A model generated the notes under the pieces. It was not told where the DNA came from. It searched no databases and saw nothing but the letters and a program-made list of their open reading frames with translations. From contig NZ_JACJVP010000001.1 in the NCBI RefSeq assembly GCF_014212125.1, forward strand, positions 62,001 to 126,000: 64,000 nt of DNA, read 5' to 3'. Positions 20,098-29,605 of the stretch are shown piece after piece; the stretch's first letter is position 1; every line of letters begins with the position of its first letter. The position numbers and the translations under genes are program-made. This stretch comes from Cohnella nanjingensis (GTDB lineage Bacteria > Bacillota > Bacilli > Paenibacillales > Paenibacillaceae).

Positions 20098-21038
20098 CGG
20101 AGCCGCGCTGGACGAGAGCGGTCTACGAAGGATACGACGCCTGGGTCGGCCGGACGGAGCGGCTGTCGCTCACCGTCATCCCCGCGCTCGGCGGCAAAGC
20201 CGTCTCGCTGTCGAGCTTGGCCACCGGCCGCGAATGGCTGTGGCGCAGCGGCAAGCCGCTGGGCAACGCAGGGTACGGTTCTCCGTTCGCCAGCGGGGAT
20301 GAGAGCGGCTGGGACGAGATGTTTCCGGGCATCGACGCCTGCGCATATCCGGATTCGCCCTGGCAAGGGCGGGCCGTGCCTGATCACGGAGAGGTCTGGT
20401 CGCTGCCATGGCGATTCCGTCTGGACGGGGATGCGCTGCGCGGCAAAGCGGATGGCGTCAACTTCCCCTATACGCTGGAGAAGACGATCACCATGCCGGC
20501 GTCCGACACGCTGCGCATCCAGTATGCGGCTACGAACCGATCGGACGCGCCGTTCTCGTTCCTCTGGGCGGCGCATCCGCTGTTCCGCGCGCGCGAAGGA
20601 ATGCGAATCCGCGTTCCCGATCATCTGACGGAGATCGAGGTTTCGTATTCCGCCGGACGCCGCCTCGGCATCTTCGGCGACAAGCAGCCGTGGCCGGTTG
20701 CGCGCACCTCGGCGGGCGAGATCGATCTGCGCCTCATCGAGTCGTCGGCGGGGCGCCATGCGGAGAAGTACTACTTCACGGAGCGCGTCAAGGAAGGCTG
20801 GGCGTCGCTGGAGGATCCCGCGACGGGAGAGGCGGTCGTCCTGCGCTTCCCGGCGGATCGGGTGCCGTATCTGGCGGTCTGGGCCAATGCCGGCGGATAC
20901 GGCGGGTACGAACATGTCGCGCTCGAACCCGCGACGGGGCGAATGGACGATCTGGCGCACGCGATGAGCAGGGGCGAGTCGGCGACCGTCGAACCCGGCG
21001 GCCGCTACGCCTGGCATCTCGAGCTGAGCCTGCGTTAA
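20094..21038 (+). CDS. Aldose 1-epimerase-like protein
   Basis: 314 residues of the galactose-mutarotase-like beta-sandwich superfamily. Visible hallmarks are GGKAVSLSSLATGREWLW, SGWDEMFPGIDAC, WAAHPLFRAREGM (candidate catalytic His) and HVALEPATGRMDDL (candidate catalytic Glu). The family interconverts alpha and beta anomers of free sugars or acts on related hexoses. Last gene of the alpha-galactoside operon, translationally coupled to the hydrolase; it would equilibrate galactose released by GH36. It faces the AraC gene tail to tail. Confidence 0.8.
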   Translation: MTEPRWTRAVYEGYDAWVGRTERLSLTVIPALGGKAVSLSSLATGREWLWRSGKPLGNAGYGSPFASGDESGWDEMFPGIDACAYPDSPWQGRAVPDHGEVWSLPWRFRLDGDALRGKADGVNFPYTLEKTITMPASDTLRIQYAATNRSDAPFSFLWAAHPLFRAREGMRIRVPDHLTEIEVSYSAGRRLGIFGDKQPWPVARTSAGEIDLRLIESSAGRHAEKYYFTERVKEGWASLEDPATGEAVVLRFPADRVPYLAVWANAGGYGGYEHVALEPATGRMDDLAHAMSRGESATVEPGGRYAWHLELSLR

Positions 21039-21068
21039 GGGAAGGGACGGCAGCGCCATCCCCGGCGG

Positions 21069-21956
21069 CTATCCCTTCGGCACGCTGCGATAGTGGGCGG
21101 GGGACGCGCCCATCAGCTTCTTGAACAATCGCGAGAAGTAGTAGGGATCTCCTATCCCTACGGCCGCGGCGATCTCTTTTACCGTCAAGCCGGTCAGGCA
21201 GAGCAGCTGACCGGCTTTTTGCATTTTCAAGCGGAGGAAGTATTCGATCGGCGGGAAGCCGGTCTCTTGGTTGAACAGATACACGAGATGCTGCTTCGAG
21301 ATGCCGGTATGCGCCGCCAGCTCGGCGAGCGAGACCGATTCGGCCAGCCTGTCGTTCAGGAAGCGAATGGCGCCGGCCAGGTCCGTCTCCCGCTTGCGGT
21401 CCCGGGCCGAGCCTTCGGCGCTCATCCCGACGTTCCCGAGCAGCTCGCCCATCGTCAGCGAGACGAGCACCTGCGCGGGCATCGAATAGGGCTTGCCGGA
21501 GAGCAGCCGGTAGCACTTCTCGAAGCCGTCGGTCCAGGCGGAGAAGGCGCCGGCAGGCAGGCGCACCGCGCCGCCGTCCAAGCCGAACAGCTTCATGTAG
21601 TCGGCCACGTACTCGCCCTGGAGATGCACCCAGTAGATGCTCCAAGGCGAGTCGGAGGAAGCGCCGTAGCGGTGGGGGACGTTCGCCGGGATCGCGACGA
21701 GTTGGCGTTCGGTTACGGCGGCCGGCTTGCCGTTCGTCTCCACCCAGCCTTCGCCCTCCACGCAATAGATCAAGATATGCGCATTGGAGCCTTCCGGCCG
21801 CTCCCGGTAATGATGGCGCGCGCGCGGGAAGTAGCCGATATCGCTCACATAGAGGCCGCGCGTCAGATGCGACTGGGAGAGCTCGCCGGCCATATAGTCG
21901 GGAAGGACGAACAATCGCTCCTCGTCGAATCCTTCCATTTTCCGTTCATGTTCCAT
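21069..21956 (-). CDS. AraC-family transcriptional regulator with cupin domain
   Basis: 295 residues. I start it at the ATG at 21956, because GGAGGG lies 7 bases upstream and inside the longer frame. An N-terminal cupin-like sugar-sensing domain (HILIYCVEGEGWVETNGK, LVAIPANVPHRY, WSIYWVHLQG) precedes an AraC DNA-binding domain with VSLAELAAHTGISKQHLVYL and TVKEIAAAVGIGDPYYFSRL, ending KKLMGASPAHYR. This layout matches one-component regulators of glycoside utilisation such as MsmR or RafR. It is divergent from the DUF5107/TPR gene and convergent with the alpha-galactosidase operon; the divergent gene is the most likely target. Confidence 0.9.
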   Translation of the reverse strand: MEHERKMEGFDEERLFVLPDYMAGELSQSHLTRGLYVSDIGYFPRARHHYRERPEGSNAHILIYCVEGEGWVETNGKPAAVTERQLVAIPANVPHRYGASSDSPWSIYWVHLQGEYVADYMKLFGLDGGAVRLPAGAFSAWTDGFEKCYRLLSGKPYSMPAQVLVSLTMGELLGNVGMSAEGSARDRKRETDLAGAIRFLNDRLAESVSLAELAAHTGISKQHLVYLFNQETGFPPIEYFLRLKMQKAGQLLCLTGLTVKEIAAAVGIGDPYYFSRLFKKLMGASPAHYRSVPKG

Positions 21957-22040
21957 CTTTATACCCTCCAGGCGCATTATGATTAGACATGATTATTTGG
22001 ATATTAAGAATATCATCCATCACAAACCGCATTTCGTCAA

Positions 22041-22092
22041 TTGGTGCGTCGCCGTCCGCGCGGTACAGTAGACCTATCAAGAAGCCAAGGGG
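22041..22092 (+). promoter_or_regulatory. Predicted promoter and RBS of the DUF5107/TPR gene
   Basis: TTGGTG (22041-22046) and TACAGT (22064-22069) are 17 bases apart; AAGGGGG (22086-22092) is the ribosome binding site. The remaining part of the 145-base divergent gap is A/T-rich and suitable for an AraC-type site. Confidence 0.5.
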
Positions 22093-22101
22093 GAATACAC
22101 C

Positions 22102-25100
22102 ATGACACCATCGCAACCGAACGCGCCGGCACCGGCGCGCGTCTGGGAAGAGGAAGCGTCGATCCCGACTTACGCGATCGGGGCGCCCGACCGAAATCCG
22201 ATGTTCCTGGAGAAACGCGTCTATCAAGGCAGCTCCGGCCGCGTTTACCCGCATCCCGTCGTCGACAAGATCGCGGACGAGAAAAAGCCGCAAATCTATA
22301 AGATGGCGATCCTGGAGAACGAATACGTCCGCATCGAGATCATGCCCGAGCTGGGCGGACGCATCTACCGGGCGCTGGACAAGACGAACGATTACGACTT
22401 TGTTTACTACAACCGGGTTATCAAGCCCGCGCTCGTCGGATTGGCCGGACCCTGGATCTCCGGCGGCATCGAGTTCAACTGGCCTCAGCATCACCGTCCG
22501 AACACGTACGGACCGGTCGAATACCGCCTGTCCGAGAACGAAGACGGCAGCGCGACGGTCTGGGTGAGCGAGATCGACCGGATGTACGGGACGAAGGTGA
22601 CCGCCGGCTTCACGCTGCACCCGGGCAAAGCCTATCTCGAAATCTCCGCGCAGTTGTACAACCGCACGCCGGAGCCCCAGACGTTTCTGTGGTGGGCGAA
22701 TCCGGCCGTGGCCGTGAACGATCATACGCAGTCCGTGTTCCCGCCCGACGTCACGGCCGTTTTCGACCATGGCAAACGGGACGTCTCCCGGTTCCCGATC
22801 GCGACCGGCACGTACTATAAGATGGATTACTCCGAGGGCGTGGACATCTCTCGCTACCGCAACATTCCGGTGCCGACGTCCTACATGGCGTACAAGTCCG
22901 ACTACAACTTCGTCGGCGGCTACGACCACGGCGTCCAGGCCGGTCTGCTGCACGTGGCCAACCACCATATCTCCCCGGGCAAAAAGCAATGGACGTGGGG
23001 CAACGAAGCGTTCGGCCAGGCCTGGGACCGTAATCTGACCGACGAGGATGGCCCCTACATCGAGCTCATGACCGGCGTCTATACCGACAACCAGCCCGAC
23101 TTCACCTGGCTGCAGCCCTACGAGGAAAAATCGTTCAAGCAATACTTCATGCCGTACAAGGACATCGGGGTGGTGAAGAACGCGTCGATCCACGCCGCGG
23201 TCAATCTGGAGGTCGACGAGGACGCACGCCAAGCGACCGTGCTGGTCTATGCGACATCGGTCTACGAAGGCGCGGCGGTCGAGCTGAAGGGCCGTAATCG
23301 CGTCTATCTGTCCGAGCGGGCCGCGCTGTCGCCGCGCGCGAGCTTCAAGTCGGTTATCCCTCTGGACGCGGGAGACCGCCCGCACGACCTGACCGTCTCC
23401 GTCCGGGACGCGGAGGGCCGCCTGCTGATTGCTTATCGGCCGGCGGAGCCATCGCTCGAGGAAGTGCCGGACGCCGCGACGCCGCTGCCGGAGCCGCAGG
23501 AGCTCCGCACGAACGAGCAATTGTACTTGTCCGGTCTCCATCTGGAGCAGTACCGCCATGCTACGTTCGAACCGGAAGCGTACTATCTTGAAGGCTTGAA
23601 GCGTGATCCAGGCGATATCCGCATCAACACCGCTTACGGGACGCTTCTGCTGCGCCGGGGGTTGTTTGCCGAGGCCGAGAGCTGCTTCCGGGCGGCCATC
23701 AAGTCCATGACCTGGCGCAATCCGAATCCCTACGACAGCGAGGCGCTTTACCAGCTCGGCGTGGCACTGAAGCTGCAAGGCCGCTTGACGGAAGCTTTCG
23801 CCGCGTTCTACAAGTCCGTCTGGTCCGCCGCCTGGCAGGACCCGGGCTACTTCTCGCTGGCCCAGATCGCGGCCGAGCGGGGCGCGTACGCAGAAGCGCT
23901 GGAGCTGGCCGAACGCTCGCTCATCCGCAATGCGCGGAACTACAAGGCGCGCCATCTGAAGGCGGCGCTGCTGCGCAAGCTTGGACTCCCGGCAGAGGCG
24001 GTCGCCTATGCGGAAGAGACGCTGCGGCTGGACGTCGCCGACTTCGGCTCGGCCAACGAGCGTGCGCTGGCGCTGGCCGCCCTTGGCGATCAAGCGGGTG
24101 CCAACGCCGCTCTGGGCGAACTGCGGCGGCTTATGCGGGACGACCCGCACAATTATTTGAATCTGGCATCCGATTATGCCGGATGCGGCTTGTTCAAGGA
24201 AGCGGTCGGCGTGCTGGAGCGCGTCGTTCCGGATGCGGCCGCCAACGCGTATCCGATGCTTCACTATACGCTTGGCTACCTTCACGATCTCGCAGGCCGA
24301 AGCGACCTGGCGGCGGCCCATCGCGAAGCGGGCCGGCAGGCCGCGTCGGATTACTGCTTCCCGAACAGCTTGTTCGATCTGCACGTGCTGGAGAGCGCGA
24401 TTGCCGCGAACGGGAACGACGACAGAGCCCATTACCTGCTGGGCAATTGGATGTACGACAAGAAACGTCATGCCGACGCCGTCGCCCATTGGGAGGCGTC
24501 TCGAGCGCGCAACGACGCCTTCCCTACGGTGCACCGCAATCTGGCGCTCGCTTACTACAATAAGCTGGGGCTCGCCGAACAAGCGCGCGACTCCCTGGAG
24601 CGGGCGTTCGCGCTTGGGGCGGACGATGCTCGCGTCTTCTATGAGCTCGATCAGCTGTACAAGAAGTTAGGCCGTTCGGCCGAGGAACGCTTCGCCAAGC
24701 TGGAGCGGAACAAGGCGCTAGTCGACAAGCGCGACGACCTCTATCTGGAATTCGTCACGCTCCTGAACGCCCAGGGCCGCCACGAGGAAGCGCTCCAAGC
24801 GCTGGCGGCGCGGCAGTTCCACCCGTGGGAAGGCGGAGAAGGCAAAGCGACCGGACAGCACGTGCTTGCGCTGGTGGAGCTGGCCAAGCGGAAGCTCGCC
24901 GCTCGCGAATACGAGGAAGCGATCGCCCGCTTAGAGGAGGCGCTCGTCTACCCGGACAATCTCGGGGAAGGCAAACTGACCGGAGCGCAGGAGAACCATA
25001 TCTATTATTATCTCGGGTGCGCTTACGAAGGCTTGAACCAACGGGTGCAAGCCGAGGCGAATCTGCGGGTCGCCTCCCGGGGACTGGAGGAGCCGACGAG

Positions 25101-25452
25101 CGCGATGTACTACAACGATCAACCCCCGGATATGATCTTCTATCAAGGGATGGCGTGGCTGAGACTGGGCAACGCCAGAGAAGCCAAGCGGAGATTCAAC
25201 AAGCTCATCGATTACGCGGAGAAGCATATCGGGGACGACGTGAAGATCGACTACTTTGCCGTCTCGCTGCCTGACTTCCTCGTCTTCGAAGACGATATGA
25301 ACAAGCGCAACCGGATTCATTGCCTCTATATGATGTCGTTAGGCTTGATCGGACTCGGTCGGCAAGCCGAGGCAGCCCGGCATCTGGACGAAGTCGCCAA
25401 GCTGGACGTTCATCACCTGGGCGCGAGCATTCACCGGCGGATGTGCGAATAA
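22102..25452 (+). CDS. DUF5107 domain and TPR repeat protein
   Basis: 1116 residues, cytoplasmic (no signal peptide). The N-terminal 440 residues are a DUF5107 domain, a galactose-mutarotase-like beta-sandwich, with MPELGGRIYRALDKTNDYDF, GGIEFNWPQHHRP and FLWWANPAVAVND. From about residue 500 to the end run many TPR-like helical pairs, for example AYGTLLLRRGLFAEAESCFR, LGVALKLQGRLTEAFAAFY and HLKAALLRKLGLPAEAVAYA. The mutarotase fold suggests binding or modification of a carbohydrate and the TPR array a protein partner. No enzyme activity is established for this architecture. It is divergently paired with a sugar-type AraC regulator and lies beside the alpha-galactoside locus. Confidence 0.8.
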   Translation: MTPSQPNAPAPARVWEEEASIPTYAIGAPDRNPMFLEKRVYQGSSGRVYPHPVVDKIADEKKPQIYKMAILENEYVRIEIMPELGGRIYRALDKTNDYDFVYYNRVIKPALVGLAGPWISGGIEFNWPQHHRPNTYGPVEYRLSENEDGSATVWVSEIDRMYGTKVTAGFTLHPGKAYLEISAQLYNRTPEPQTFLWWANPAVAVNDHTQSVFPPDVTAVFDHGKRDVSRFPIATGTYYKMDYSEGVDISRYRNIPVPTSYMAYKSDYNFVGGYDHGVQAGLLHVANHHISPGKKQWTWGNEAFGQAWDRNLTDEDGPYIELMTGVYTDNQPDFTWLQPYEEKSFKQYFMPYKDIGVVKNASIHAAVNLEVDEDARQATVLVYATSVYEGAAVELKGRNRVYLSERAALSPRASFKSVIPLDAGDRPHDLTVSVRDAEGRLLIAYRPAEPSLEEVPDAATPLPEPQELRTNEQLYLSGLHLEQYRHATFEPEAYYLEGLKRDPGDIRINTAYGTLLLRRGLFAEAESCFRAAIKSMTWRNPNPYDSEALYQLGVALKLQGRLTEAFAAFYKSVWSAAWQDPGYFSLAQIAAERGAYAEALELAERSLIRNARNYKARHLKAALLRKLGLPAEAVAYAEETLRLDVADFGSANERALALAALGDQAGANAALGELRRLMRDDPHNYLNLASDYAGCGLFKEAVGVLERVVPDAAANAYPMLHYTLGYLHDLAGRSDLAAAHREAGRQAASDYCFPNSLFDLHVLESAIAANGNDDRAHYLLGNWMYDKKRHADAVAHWEASRARNDAFPTVHRNLALAYYNKLGLAEQARDSLERAFALGADDARVFYELDQLYKKLGRSAEERFAKLERNKALVDKRDDLYLEFVTLLNAQGRHEEALQALAARQFHPWEGGEGKATGQHVLALVELAKRKLAAREYEEAIARLEEALVYPDNLGEGKLTGAQENHIYYYLGCAYEGLNQRVQAEANLRVASRGLEEPTSAMYYNDQPPDMIFYQGMAWLRLGNAREAKRRFNKLIDYAEKHIGDDVKIDYFAVSLPDFLVFEDDMNKRNRIHCLYMMSLGLIGLGRQAEAARHLDEVAKLDVHHLGASIHRRMCE

Positions 25453-25463
25453 CAAGGATGCGC

Positions 25464-25510
25464 AAGAGAGGATTAGGAGCCCTGAACGGGGATGCCTGAT
25501 CCTCTTTTTT
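25464..25510 (+). terminator. Rho-independent terminator after the DUF5107/TPR gene
   Basis: AAGAGAGGATTAGG pairs with CCTGATCCTCTT, followed by a run of Ts. The loop contains a second small CCC/GGG pairing. The remaining 200 bases to the next gene hold nothing I can name. Confidence 0.85.
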
Positions 25511-25710
25511 CGATTCGCTTCCGGTCGGTTTGCACATTCAGAATAAATTCAGAAATCTCCCCGGATTTTTCTCATTTTTATGAATTATGCTTGTTGGGTA
25601 TGAAGTCCCCCTCTGCGGCGTCACGGCCTCCGGCCGAGATTTCCATCTGCCTGCGGCCCAATGCCGCATGCCTGTATAGATAGACGCTTAAACCGAGGGA
25701 GAATGTTGCG

Positions 25711-26178
25711 ATGGGGATGTTGCGTTTGGATTCCGAAATGCTGCCCAAGCTGTCCTGGCTTGCGTTTGTCGCAGCCAGCGTCATATGGATCATCCGTTGG
25801 CATGCCAAACGGATGAGGAGCCGATGGAAGGGCGAGAAAATATTGATCGTGGATGACGATGCGCTCACGCGGGATATGGTGCGCGCGTCTTTGCGCCATG
25901 AAGGATTTCAGGTGAGGGAAGCCGAGGACGGGCGGGAAGCGCTGCGCCTCTTGCGGCAGGAGCACATCCATCTGGTCATTTTGAATAGGGCTATGGCGAA
26001 TCCGGACGGCATCCAGGCTCGTCTGAAGCGTGGGACGCGCATTCCGATCATCTTGCTGTCGGCGAAGGGAGAAGGGGACTCCGCCGCTGGACGGACAGCC
26101 GGAGCGGCCGAAGGCGCAGCCAAGCCTTTCAACCCGGCTGCATTGGTCGCCAGGGTGAAGGCGCAATTGAGGCGCTAG
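25711..26178 (+). CDS. Membrane-tethered pseudo-receiver protein
   Basis: 155 residues. A single N-terminal transmembrane helix (LSWLAFVAASVIWIIRW) with basic flank HAKRMRSR anchors a lone receiver domain. The acidic pocket is intact (KILIVDDDALTRDMVR), but the phosphoacceptor is Asn instead of Asp: HLVILNRAMANPDG (Asn near residue 92). The Ser/Thr (LLSAKGE) and Lys (AKPFNP) positions remain, while the GADDY element has become GAAEGAA. There is no output domain. It therefore cannot be phosphorylated in the normal way and may act as a constitutive docking protein or be decaying. GAGGGAG is upstream of ATG 25711. It stands alone between two terminators. Confidence 0.7.
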   Translation: MGMLRLDSEMLPKLSWLAFVAASVIWIIRWHAKRMRSRWKGEKILIVDDDALTRDMVRASLRHEGFQVREAEDGREALRLLRQEHIHLVILNRAMANPDGIQARLKRGTRIPIILLSAKGEGDSAAGRTAGAAEGAAKPFNPAALVARVKAQLRR

Positions 26179-26252
26179 CAGATCTAGACGGAGGAAGAGC
26201 ATCGAACTTGCAGCGGTGTCCTTCGATGTATCCGTCATCCAGGCAGCGCGGG

Positions 26253-26286
26253 GCCGACAACTTTTCACGATTGTCGGCCTATTTTC
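26253..26286 (+). terminator. Terminator after the pseudo-receiver gene
   Basis: GCCGACAA and TTGTCGGC form a perfect 8-bp stem around a 10-base loop, followed by CTATTTT. The rest of the gap to gpmA (26287-26434) shows no gene. Confidence 0.75.
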
Positions 26287-26434
26287 CGCTTCCAATCCAG
26301 AGCATGGAGGCGCTGCAATAATAAGGAAGCGATTGCTAAACGCCATTTCCAACCCAATTCCGGCCCTCATGGAATGGAGACGCGCCCATGAAAATAGTAG
26401 GGTTTTACCGCTCGCGCAACGGAACTTTATGCCG

Positions 26435-27166
26435 TCATAGGCGGGAAGGAATGGCTTCGCCCGGGAGCTCGCCGTCGATGCCCAAGTAATAATGCCGGAT
26501 CGGCGCCAATCGTTCGTCCAATTCGTATACGAGCGGGATGCCCGTAGGAATGTTCAGGTCGGCGATGCCGTCGGCCGGGATCCGATCCAGGTGCTTTACG
26601 AGCGCTCGCAACGTATTGCCGTGAGCCGCGATGAGGATGTGCTGGCCGGACGTCAAGGCGGGCGAGATCGATTCCCGCCAGTACCGCAGTACGCGGCGCT
26701 CCGTATCCTCCAGATTTTCCGTCAACGGATACTCCCCGTCCTGCAAGCTCTGGTAGCGCGGAGCGGACGCCTCGTACCGGACGTCATTCCGTTCCAGCGC
26801 CGGAGGACGAACGTTGACGGATCTGCGCCACAAGTGAACTTGTTCCTCCCCGTATTTCGCGGCCGTCTCGGCTTTGTTCAGCCCCTGCAGCGCGCCGTAA
26901 TGCCGTTCGTTCAGCATCCAGCTTTTGTACTCGGGAATCCACATCAGATCCATCTCGCCGAGGATGATCCACAGCGTCCGAATCGCGCGCTTCAGATAGG
27001 AAGTATGCGCGGCGTCGAAGACGTAACCATGCTTTTTCAACACCCTCCCCGCTTGTCTGGCCTCTTCGAGCCCGTTGACCGACAAGTCCACATCCGACCA
27101 GCCCGTGAATCGATTCTCGAGATTCCACTCGCTTTGTCCGTGACGGATCAGCACGACTTTGATCAT
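26435..27166 (-). CDS. gpmA: 2,3-bisphosphoglycerate-dependent phosphoglycerate mutase
   Basis: 243 residues, normal for GpmA. It interconverts 3- and 2-phosphoglycerate in glycolysis. The phosphohistidine motif is [19 protein letters not shown], with [27 protein letters not shown] and the second catalytic His in [24 protein letters not shown] precedes the start codon. It is a single-gene unit facing away from the MFS gene. Many Firmicutes rely on the cofactor-independent GpmI inside the central glycolytic operon, so this isolated gpmA may be additional. Confidence 0.95.
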   Translation of the reverse strand: MIKVVLIRHGQSEWNLENRFTGWSDVDLSVNGLEEARQAGRVLKKHGYVFDAAHTSYLKRAIRTLWIILGEMDLMWIPEYKSWMLNERHYGALQGLNKAETAAKYGEEQVHLWRRSVNVRPPALERNDVRYEASAPRYQSLQDGEYPLTENLEDTERRVLRYWRESISPALTSGQHILIAAHGNTLRALVKHLDRIPADGIADLNIPTGIPLVYELDERLAPIRHYYLGIDGELPGEAIPSRL

Positions 27167-27316
27167 GGAGAAGCCTCCTTGTTTCGCTTAACTGCGCATT
27201 ATTCCCTTTGGGTGTACTATAATACGTTTCTTGTATCTGGAAAAGGGGAGGGGCAGACAAAGGCCGCAGCAAATTCTTCAAGGATTTTTATATACCTTCC
27301 CCAAAAACGCTATACG

Positions 27317-27378
27317 AAATAAATTTATTTTCAATAGGATTTATATATTTTCCATATAGACAAATGCATGTTAGCATA
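27317..27378 (+). promoter_or_regulatory. Control element in front of the MFS gene, copy A
   Basis: A perfect palindrome AAATAAATTTATTT (27317-27330) is followed by ATATATTT (27343-27350), CATATAG (27353-27359) and CATGTTAGCATA (27367-27378). The last three, with the same spacing, recur at 29633-29668. A weak promoter can be read across it: TTTCCA, 17 bases, TAGCAT. Confidence 0.6.
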
Positions 27379-27453
27379 CGAGATGATGCCGAGAGAAGGG
27401 GGACTGCTCTTCAAGTATATCTGCATGGCTCGGTCGACAGAGGAGATTACGCA

Positions 27454-28662
27454 ATGCGATCCAAATCCGCGTTTCCATTATTGTTATTGAACATGTTTCT
27501 CGCCATGCTAGGCATGGGGCTTGTCATCCCGATCTTGCCGGATCTGCTTCAGCTGTTCGGGGCGGGCGGTCAAGCGGCGGGGTATTTGGTATCCTGCTTC
27601 GGTCTGACGCAGTTTCTATTCTCGCCGATCGCAGGCAAGCTGTCCGATCGATACGGCCGCAAACCGATGATCCTTACGGGGCTGCTCCTGTTCGCGATCT
27701 CCAACTTCTTGGCCGCGATTGCAGGCGACCTGTCCTTCTTATTCGTATCGCGGTTGATCGGAGGGATGGGCTCTGCCGCATTGGTTCCCGCCATCATGGC
27801 TTACGTCGCGGATATTACGACGGATGAAGAGCGCAGCAAGGCCATGTCGTGGTTGGGGGCGTCGATGTCATCGGGATTCATCATCGGACCGGGCGCCGGG
27901 GGATTGCTGGCCGAACTGGGCATCAAGGGACCTTTCTACGCATCCGCGATGATTGGCCTGTTAGCGATGGCATGCAGCTTGAAGCTGCTGCCGGAATCGC
28001 TATCGCCGTCCATTCGTCTGACCCGCCTGCAGGCGAAGGAGCGGCGGGAAAATGTGTTTCGCCAACTTGCGCTTTCGGTTCGTTCAAGCTACTTCATCCT
28101 CCTGCTTATCGTTTTCGCCACCACGTTCGGCCTCACGCATTTTGAAGCGATTTTTCCGCTGTTCGTCGTTCAAGGCTACGGATTCACCACGCGCGATATC
28201 GCCATTCTGATTACGGTATGTTCGCTGATCGGCACGTTTAACCAAGTGGTGCTGACCAATCGGATCAACCATCGCTTCGGGGAAAAGCGGATCGTCGGCA
28301 TCATGCTGCTGTTATCGGCAGTATCCCTGGCGTGCTTGCTGCTCTCGGGCAACTTCTACTACGTCATGCTCATGACGATGCTTTTCTTCACGTTCAACAA
28401 TATCCTGCGTCCCACGATCAATACGCTGCTGTCCAAGGAAGCCGGGGAGGAGCAGGGGTTCGTAGCGGGAATGAGCAATGCCTACATGAGCCTCGGCAAT
28501 ATATTCGGACCTGCGCTTGCGGGCATTCTTTTCGATATCCATATGGACTTGCCTTATTTGTTCGGTGCAGTCGTGCTGCTGGCTAGCAGCTTCGTGTCGG
28601 TTAGACGGTTGGGCAAGACGAAGCGTCACGTTTCCATGGACGCGGACAAGCTCTCGGTGTAA
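27454..28662 (+). CDS. MFS transporter, DHA1 drug/metabolite efflux type
   Basis: 402 residues with twelve predicted transmembrane helices. ATG 27454 is chosen because AGGAGA lies 7 bases upstream and the product then starts MRSKSAFPLLLLNMFLAMLG at helix 1. The motif between helices 2 and 3 is GKLSDRYGRKPMIL, and the helix-5 motif is present as LGASMSSGFIIGPGAGG. Relatives include Bmr/TetA-type proton antiporters for drugs or metabolites. It is convergent with the lysR gene (17-base gap) and shares a 40-bp upstream element with the ankyrin/amidohydrolase operon, so I infer joint control and transport of that pathway's substrate or product. Confidence 0.88.
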   Translation: MRSKSAFPLLLLNMFLAMLGMGLVIPILPDLLQLFGAGGQAAGYLVSCFGLTQFLFSPIAGKLSDRYGRKPMILTGLLLFAISNFLAAIAGDLSFLFVSRLIGGMGSAALVPAIMAYVADITTDEERSKAMSWLGASMSSGFIIGPGAGGLLAELGIKGPFYASAMIGLLAMACSLKLLPESLSPSIRLTRLQAKERRENVFRQLALSVRSSYFILLLIVFATTFGLTHFEAIFPLFVVQGYGFTTRDIAILITVCSLIGTFNQVVLTNRINHRFGEKRIVGIMLLLSAVSLACLLLSGNFYYVMLMTMLFFTFNNILRPTINTLLSKEAGEEQGFVAGMSNAYMSLGNIFGPALAGILFDIHMDLPYLFGAVVLLASSFVSVRRLGKTKRHVSMDADKLSV

Positions 28663-28679
28663 CCGACCGTTGACCCTCT

Positions 28680-29579
28680 TTAGGCGCGTTTGCCGTATTC
28701 TTGCTCCATTCTGTTTCTGAACAACTCTACGAAGTTTTGAGCGGACTTGGACAACCGATGATTTTTGTTCCAGATCAGTCCGACCGACGCGGACAATTCC
28801 GGATTCGTGATTTTGCATGCTTGTATCGGATAGCCTTGATGCCGCTGAAGGACCGTCTCCGGTACGATGGACGCGCCGAAGCCCGCGGAGACGAGATCCA
28901 TCAACAGCGCAATATCGGAACACTCCCCGACGATGTTGGGCTGGATTCGGTATCGGGAGAAGGCTTCTACGATCGAATAATGCACGCCTAATCCTTCCGT
29001 ACTAGGCAACAGAAGGGGAGCTTGCCGGATGTCCGCCAGGGCGACTTCCCGATCCATTCCTTTCTGCCGCTTCGAGGCAATGAAATAAAACGGTTCGGTA
29101 TGCAGGTGAACCACGGAAAAAGAACTGAGCTCCAGCGGCAATCGAATGATCGCAAGCTCGACCGCGCGGTTTCTCACGAGATCGCACAGCAGAGCGGATT
29201 CGTTTTGCTGGATCTTATAGGTCACCTTAGGATAGCTTTGTTGGAATTGCTGCAGAATCTCCGGCAATCCCACGACCGAGAACGTATTGATGCCGATCGT
29301 CAGTTTACCGTTCACCCCGGCCCCGACTTCCTTCACTTCGATCTTGGCTTCTTCCATTAATTGCGTCATCTGCAAGGCATATTTGTACAAGGCTTTCCCG
29401 GCTTCCGTGACTTCAAACGATTTCCCGCTCCGCTCGATCAGCTTGGAGCCGAGTTCCTCTTCCATCGTTTTCAACTGTTGGCTCAACGGCGGCTGGGAGA
29501 GGTGAAGTCTCTCGGCAGCGGCGGAGATTTTCCCTTCCTCTACGATCGCGATAAAATAGCGCAGTTGCCGGATATCCAT
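28680..29579 (-). CDS. LysR-family transcriptional regulator
   Basis: 299 residues. The ATG at 29579 is chosen because AGGAGGG lies 8 bases upstream and the product begins MDIRQLRYFIAIVEEGKIS, standard for the family. The winged helix-turn-helix is ISAAAERLHLSQPPLSQQLK, followed by the effector-binding domain with KLTIGINTFSVVGLPEIL, LLLPSTEGLG and VSAGFGASIVPE. It is divergent from the ankyrin lipoprotein operon and convergent with the MFS gene, and should regulate both through the duplicated element. The effector is unknown; a nucleobase-, triazine- or hydantoin-like compound would suit the amidohydrolases (inference). Confidence 0.93.
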   Translation of the reverse strand: MDIRQLRYFIAIVEEGKISAAAERLHLSQPPLSQQLKTMEEELGSKLIERSGKSFEVTEAGKALYKYALQMTQLMEEAKIEVKEVGAGVNGKLTIGINTFSVVGLPEILQQFQQSYPKVTYKIQQNESALLCDLVRNRAVELAIIRLPLELSSFSVVHLHTEPFYFIASKRQKGMDREVALADIRQAPLLLPSTEGLGVHYSIVEAFSRYRIQPNIVGECSDIALLMDLVSAGFGASIVPETVLQRHQGYPIQACKITNPELSASVGLIWNKNHRLSKSAQNFVELFRNRMEQEYGKRA

Positions 29580-29605
29580 TTTCGGGACCCTCCTAATTTC
29601 CATAT

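Noticed and set aside
21946-24582. 878-codon minus-strand frame opposite the DUF5107/TPR gene
   Set aside because: Low-complexity basic translation with no family pattern; the plus-strand frame has clear domains and a good ribosome binding site.
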